From NCBI GenBank assembly GCA_963931925.1, contig OZ007571.1, positions 12,689,407 to 12,753,406 of the forward strand: 64,000 nt of DNA. Direction: 5' to 3'. The first letter of the stretch is position 1; every line of letters starts with the position of its first letter. The notes under the pieces were generated by a model. The model did not search any database. It was not told where the DNA came from and was given only the letters and a program-made list of their open reading frames with translations. Positions 59,881-64,000 of this stretch are shown piece by piece. The position numbers and the translations under genes are program-made. The stretch is from Onchidella celtica. Taxonomy: Eukaryota > Mollusca > Gastropoda > Systellommatophora > Onchidiidae.

Positions 59881-60503
59881 TTAAAAGTACGATGCAAAGT
59901 GTAAGATATTCCAGGACCGAAGCAATTATTTGAAGCAGTCTGTGAAGACTCCCTGTGATCTCGCTATCCAACCTGTGTCAATTCTTTAGGTTATTGTTAT
60001 AGTTTTAATGTAGAAGAGGTAAATGTTTCTTCCTGGTCTTGTTCATATTGTTAGTCAGACATAGTGTAGTTTATTTACGTGTAATGCGTATTTTTATTTT
60101 GAATACGAAATTGTGGACAGACATGAAATAATACTTTTTACATGTAATCGACGAGGGGCCCAGATCTATGAAATGAAGATATATCAACGTGTTCGAATCT
60201 TTCTGTTGTGTAATTCATTTCCAATATCATAAAGACAGCCCATGCATGAAACGTAACATAATAATAAAGGGAAAAAAAACACAACTCACTCTCATTTTAG
60301 CATCTCCTGTTCCCTGTGACATGGTTAGTCTTAAGGCCGCCATACACTTTTGAGATCGGATTTAAGATCAGGTCTTAAGTCCTGGCACGCAGAGATCGGG
60401 TTGAGATGGACGTGCCCACACACTATTGAGATCAGGACTTAAGATCGTAGTCAGTTGCCGAAATGCCTTCGAAACGTGAAGTTGTGCTTGCTACCATTGC
60501 TGT

Positions 60504-60785
60504 TTGTCTTGTGGTGAAAAAGAAAAAAAGCATCGAAGGAGAGAATGGGCAAATCAGTGGCCTCTAGGCCGAAAAAAAATACACTCACACGAATCTGTTA
60601 GAAGAGTTAAGGCGGCATCAGCGGATTTTTACAATTATCTGCGTATGGACGCCGAGATTTATCATCAACTGCTTCAAATTGTGTCTACTTATTGTGAAGC
60701 AAGATACTTTTGTGAGACAGGCAATAACATCACACGGACGACTGACGACGATGTTGCGATACCTCGCCACAGGAAGAAGTTATGA
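60504..60785 (+). pseudogene. Harbinger transposase N-terminal fragment
   Basis: An open frame carries RREWANQWPLGRKK, then a D.Y.YLRM....YHQLL..V segment typical of the start of ALP1/HARBI1-like nucleases. It stops after 93 codons without the DDE catalytic domain, so it is a remnant. Confidence 0.75.
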
Positions 60786-60943
60786 AGACCTTTAGTTCTT
60801 TACATGCTTTAGCCCATAGGCTTTGGGTAGAATAATCCCGGAAACATGCAGAGCAAAACAAGGGAGCGGCCCCTGCGAGGACACAGCACAAAGCCCTGGG
60901 TGTGGGGGCACAAAAAACAACAACAACACAATGGGGGGGGGAG

Positions 60944-60945
<2 letters not shown>

Positions 60946-61022
<77 letters not shown>
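60946..61022 (+). repeat. (GA)n microsatellite inside the Harbinger element
   Basis: Thirty-eight nearly pure GA units preceded by a G9 run. Confidence 0.95.
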
Positions 61023-61025
<3 letters not shown>

Positions 61026-61495
61026 TTTGGGTAAACATAAAGTATTTGGTATCATTTCGCAGTGAAATTCGACGACAAACACGATTCTGAAGTCAAAATT
61101 CCAATATTTTGAGTTTGACACCCCACGATTTTGAGCCCCCACTGGGCTGATCTGCCAAGTGAAGCGAAAATATCCGTCAGTCAGTTTGAGACAAATCTCA
61201 TTGAGATTTCGCCATACACGTTGAGATCTATCCTAATATCGGGACTCAAGTCCGGATCTTAAGTCCGATCTGAAAAGTGTATGGCGGCCTTTAATCACAT
61301 TCTGAAACCTAATCCGCCCCCCCCCCGCCCCCCGCCGAAGTCCACAGAAAACTGACTGTTGTTATTACTACACTCTACATGTTGATAGTGTTTAGATTAT
61401 TGGAAGCAAATCATAGAAATTATTGATAACGTTTTCACTGACAGTCAATGTCCAACAACACAAGAGTGTGGTCATACAGTAACTGGGCAGAAACA

Positions 61496-61559
61496 ATGAC
61501 GTGTGTCCAACTTCTCATTTTAACAGCGTCTCTACTTCCTGTGTCTACGCTAGCTCAGG
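61496..61559 (+). CDS. Signal-peptide first exon (copy 2) of a gene running off the right edge
   Basis: Sixty-four nt, ATGACG to CAGG|gtatgt, phase 1. A 21-residue leader with core LLILTASLLPVSTLA. Same length, phase and flanking sequence as the exon at 11,656. A secreted or single-pass receptor is likely; the rest of the protein is not visible, and no second exon was found up to 64,000. Confidence 0.65.
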
Positions 61560-61561
61560 GT

Positions 61562-62742
61562 ATGTAGTGTTTGTTGAACTGACTCACTGAGTTTGACTGA
61601 ATGAGTAGGAAACTGGATGCATGTGTGCATGTGTCAAGCAAGTAAGTGCATGAATAGATACCTGAGTAAACGGACGTGTTGGTCACTTACGACCAAATGG
61701 CACAATCAGTAAATGAACACGTTCGTGTAATATAATTTTTTTTATGTGTATATATTTGTTTTTATTCAATAGATGGTAAATGTACTGACTTGGATGGGGG
61801 GGGGGGGGGCAGCTTTTTCCAGAGGTGTTAATTTGACAGGGAGAATACTCTTTTTAAAACGTTAACGCCGATGCAATGCCGCCCACCTTCTCCCCACGCA
61901 TCAGTTCAAGGCAATCTTGCTGAACATTACATAATATGAATTGAATTCATACGAAATGTTCTGCAAAATTGCCACTGACGGTTGTTCAGTTTGCTTAATT
62001 CCCTTGTCAAGAAAGTGTGCATGTACATAAGGGATTAGTAATAATGTTTGGGCATCCCCCCCCCCTTAGTAATAATGCCCCCCCCCACCCCCACTCCACT
62101 TCAACCACAAGAAAAAGAAATGCGTCCATTAGAAATTATGTGGATATTAGCAGATAACAAAGTAATGAAGTCAATGTTGTCCCCGAGATGTGCAGCAAAT
62201 CATTGGACAAGCTTACTGTACGTCAGATGTTACATTTCTTCAGAGAATCGTTCCCGGAAGCCATTTAATATTACAGAAATGCAAAAAACTTACACATGGG
62301 AGTTATTTATAGGAGTGCTTTCTTGCAGTTAAGAAGAAAAATCCAAATATCTATGCCAAGCCACGAAAAGAAATAGTAAACTTTGAAAAATCTGACATAT
62401 TAAATCAAAAAGAAATACATAAATAAATGAATAAATAAATACCTATTAGCATTGTTACAGACAGATTAACCCCGGCATCTCTGGGTGGTCAGCAGGTATA
62501 TCAGGCCTTGGGGCGGGACCTTCATCCCTTACCAAAAAAAAAATGACTACGGGTTTTCTTAGAGAGAAATTGAACAGACGATGATATTTTTTTGCCCATT
62601 TTGCCACTCATTCTAGCGAGGATGGTGGTGATGACCTGATACCCAAGCTTTTCATATGAAAAAAATATACTCAAATTAGATTGGGTATTTTCTGCCTTTT
62701 TTCAAGAGTTCTTTGGTTTTAAAATAACTTCTCGCGTGGTAA
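61562..62742. other. First intron of the right-edge gene, nothing recognised
   Basis: The first 120 bp resemble the intron after 11,719 (TGTTTGTTGA.CTGA, AAGTAAGTGCATGAATAGAT). G14 at 61,796 and C runs at 62,057-62,088 follow. No second exon. Confidence 0.5.
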
Positions 62743-62885
62743 TCCGGTGTAACAGGCCAAAATATACCCCCCGCCCAGACTATACCCGGGGTTAAACTGG
62801 CCTAGCCCAGAATATACCCCTGGGCTAGGCCAGTTTAACCCCGGGTATAGTCTGGCGGGGGTATAATCTGGCCCGCTACACCGGA
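62743..62885. repeat. Near-perfect 143-bp palindrome (MITE-like)
   Basis: Arms of about 66 bp around a short ATATACCC spacer near 62,811. The left arm contains CAGACTATACCCGGGGTTAA; the right arm repeats it as the complement. The ends are TCCGGTGTA..TACACCGGA. It could form a strong hairpin or cruciform. No ORF. Confidence 0.88.
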
Positions 62886-64000
62886 ATAAACCACATTAAA
62901 GTCATTTTGAGAATGTCCGTTTTTAAATTGAATGAATGATTCCACAATGTCCATGTGGGCGCGAATATGCGACAGCGCGACATCCTCTGGTGCATTATTC
63001 CTTATTACTCATGAAAGAGAAAAAAGAAAATGTTGTCCAGCTATTGGACTGGTTTCAGTGCAAGATTGGTATGCAAACACAGGGCTGTACTTCATTGCAC
63101 CCCTAGTCACGTCTTTCTAGATTCACAGTCAAATACGCTGGCGTTTCTGGCCTACATTGCTCTTTCCCCTCACCTGTATACGAAAGTAGGCCGAGACTCG
63201 GGTGTAGGTATCGGCATGCCAATAAAATTGTCAAGGTAAACGTTCAAAATTCACATTTCACCATTTAAATACAACGTCCATAGACATCTTGCACGAAACT
63301 GTATTCACCGGACATTGTCGCGGAGCTATGCGACACGTGCAAGAATTCATCCATGTGGAGTGAGCATTATACTCGAGATGAGTCATCGAAGTTTGTCGCC
63401 ATTGAAGATTAATTCCATGCGGAACTATACTGCATATGTGCACTTTTCACTAAATTTAGACTACTATCAATATCACTATTTCATTATAGATGGCGGGGCC
63501 CCGGGGAGGGGGGGGAGGGTGTTGGTGAATTTTATTTACATGCTGAGCAGCCTACAGAACTCTATATACCTTAACTGTTCACTAACTTAGCCCTGGAAAT
63601 TATGTAGGATATTCGTGCCATCCATAGCAAATGTACATTTTTAATTTCACCAACATCTAGATGGTTCTAAATCCAAAACTAAATGGAAATAACGCGTCTC
63701 TACGACTCAGTCACACATGTTTCAGCAACCGATTGCTGTAACCTGACATCGGGTGATAAAAAAAAAAAATAACCGCCCCAACATTGACACCAAATATCTC
63801 GTAATCCTTTTAGTGAATGAGAAATTTTGGTAGAGTTATGTCCATTATATGTGTAATGCTATGTTAAAATTTCATTAAGATTTATTCATTACTTTTAAAG
63901 ATATTTTAGATTAAGTGAGGGTCTGTCAAAAATTAATAAAACGAGCCAGCTGATCAAGAACCTGCCTTAACGCTTTACTTCGTAACTTTTTTTTCAATGA
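62886..64000. other. Right-edge sequence, nothing recognised
   Basis: Short chance frames only. A G-rich run sits at 63,503-63,520. No second exon of the signal-peptide gene was identified. Confidence 0.5.

Larger units (their letters stand above)
60334..61290 (+). mobile_element. PIF/Harbinger DNA transposon, internally deleted
   Basis: Terminal inverted repeats start AGGCCGCCATACACTTTT and end as the complement AAAAGTGTATGGCGGCCT. Both sides carry the trinucleotide TTA (60,331-60,333; 61,291-61,293), the typical Harbinger target duplication. At 957 bp it is too short for the two usual genes. It keeps a transposase 5' fragment and a (GA)n tract (60,946-61,022) and lies 200 bp upstream of the signal-peptide exon. 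Confidence 0.88.

Noticed and set aside
59576..59971. 131-codon minus-strand ORF with hydrophobic stretches
   Set aside because: It covers a non-coding block similar to 9.3-9.5 kb, where no such frame is kept.

Overview
This is eukaryotic, animal-type DNA. It is AT-rich, its genes are split into small exons with GT..AG introns, and it is full of microsatellites, poly-G/poly-C tracts and transposon fragments. A patched-domain (PTCHD3-like) gene, a receptor tyrosine phosphatase gene with degenerate catalytic loops, RTE-like LINEs and tRNA-derived SINEs together suggest a lophotrochozoan, most likely a mollusc. That assignment is inference from gene and repeat content.

Layout. 1-19,960: mostly non-coding and repetitive. 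It holds a foldback element, duplicated blocks, a long CTAT microsatellite, an orphan signal-peptide exon (11,656), two LTR-like copies (about 11,955-14,510) and two 5'-truncated LINEs (15,970-18,270). 19,964-47,336 (+): a complete patched-domain gene reconstructed here as 20 coding exons whose splice phases all agree, giving 949 residues with two RND/SSD-type units. Its introns carry a LINE split by an LTR-like insertion (intron 5), a 570-bp minisatellite (intron 10), a gag-protease element with inverted termini (intron 16) and a P-element-like transposase relic plus an LTR-like copy (intron 17). 47,340-51,700: a degenerate minisatellite and an LTR-like sequence with a TATA box. 51,703-58,332 (-): the 3' half of a receptor-type tyrosine phosphatase gene, from the D1 active-site loop through a catalytically dead D2 to a tyrosine-rich tail; its 5' exons were not found. 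60,334-61,290: a PIF/Harbinger transposon with TTA target duplication. 61,496-61,559 (+): a second signal-peptide exon, paralogous to the one at 11.7 kb, probably opening a gene that leaves the window on the right. 62,743-62,885: a near-perfect palindrome.

Most unusual items: (a) the 2.34-kb element at 37,781-40,120, which encodes a gag-like domain, zinc knuckles, an aspartic protease and only the tail of an integrase, yet is bounded by perfect 66-bp INVERTED rather than direct repeats; (b) the phosphatase-like receptor with both P-loops altered; (c) two paralogous signal-peptide exons 50 kb apart with conserved flanks; (d) a 49-bp tandem array that copies the splice donor of patched exon 9. 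Exon boundaries were deduced by eye from splice sites, reading phase and family resemblance; no alignment or search was run.
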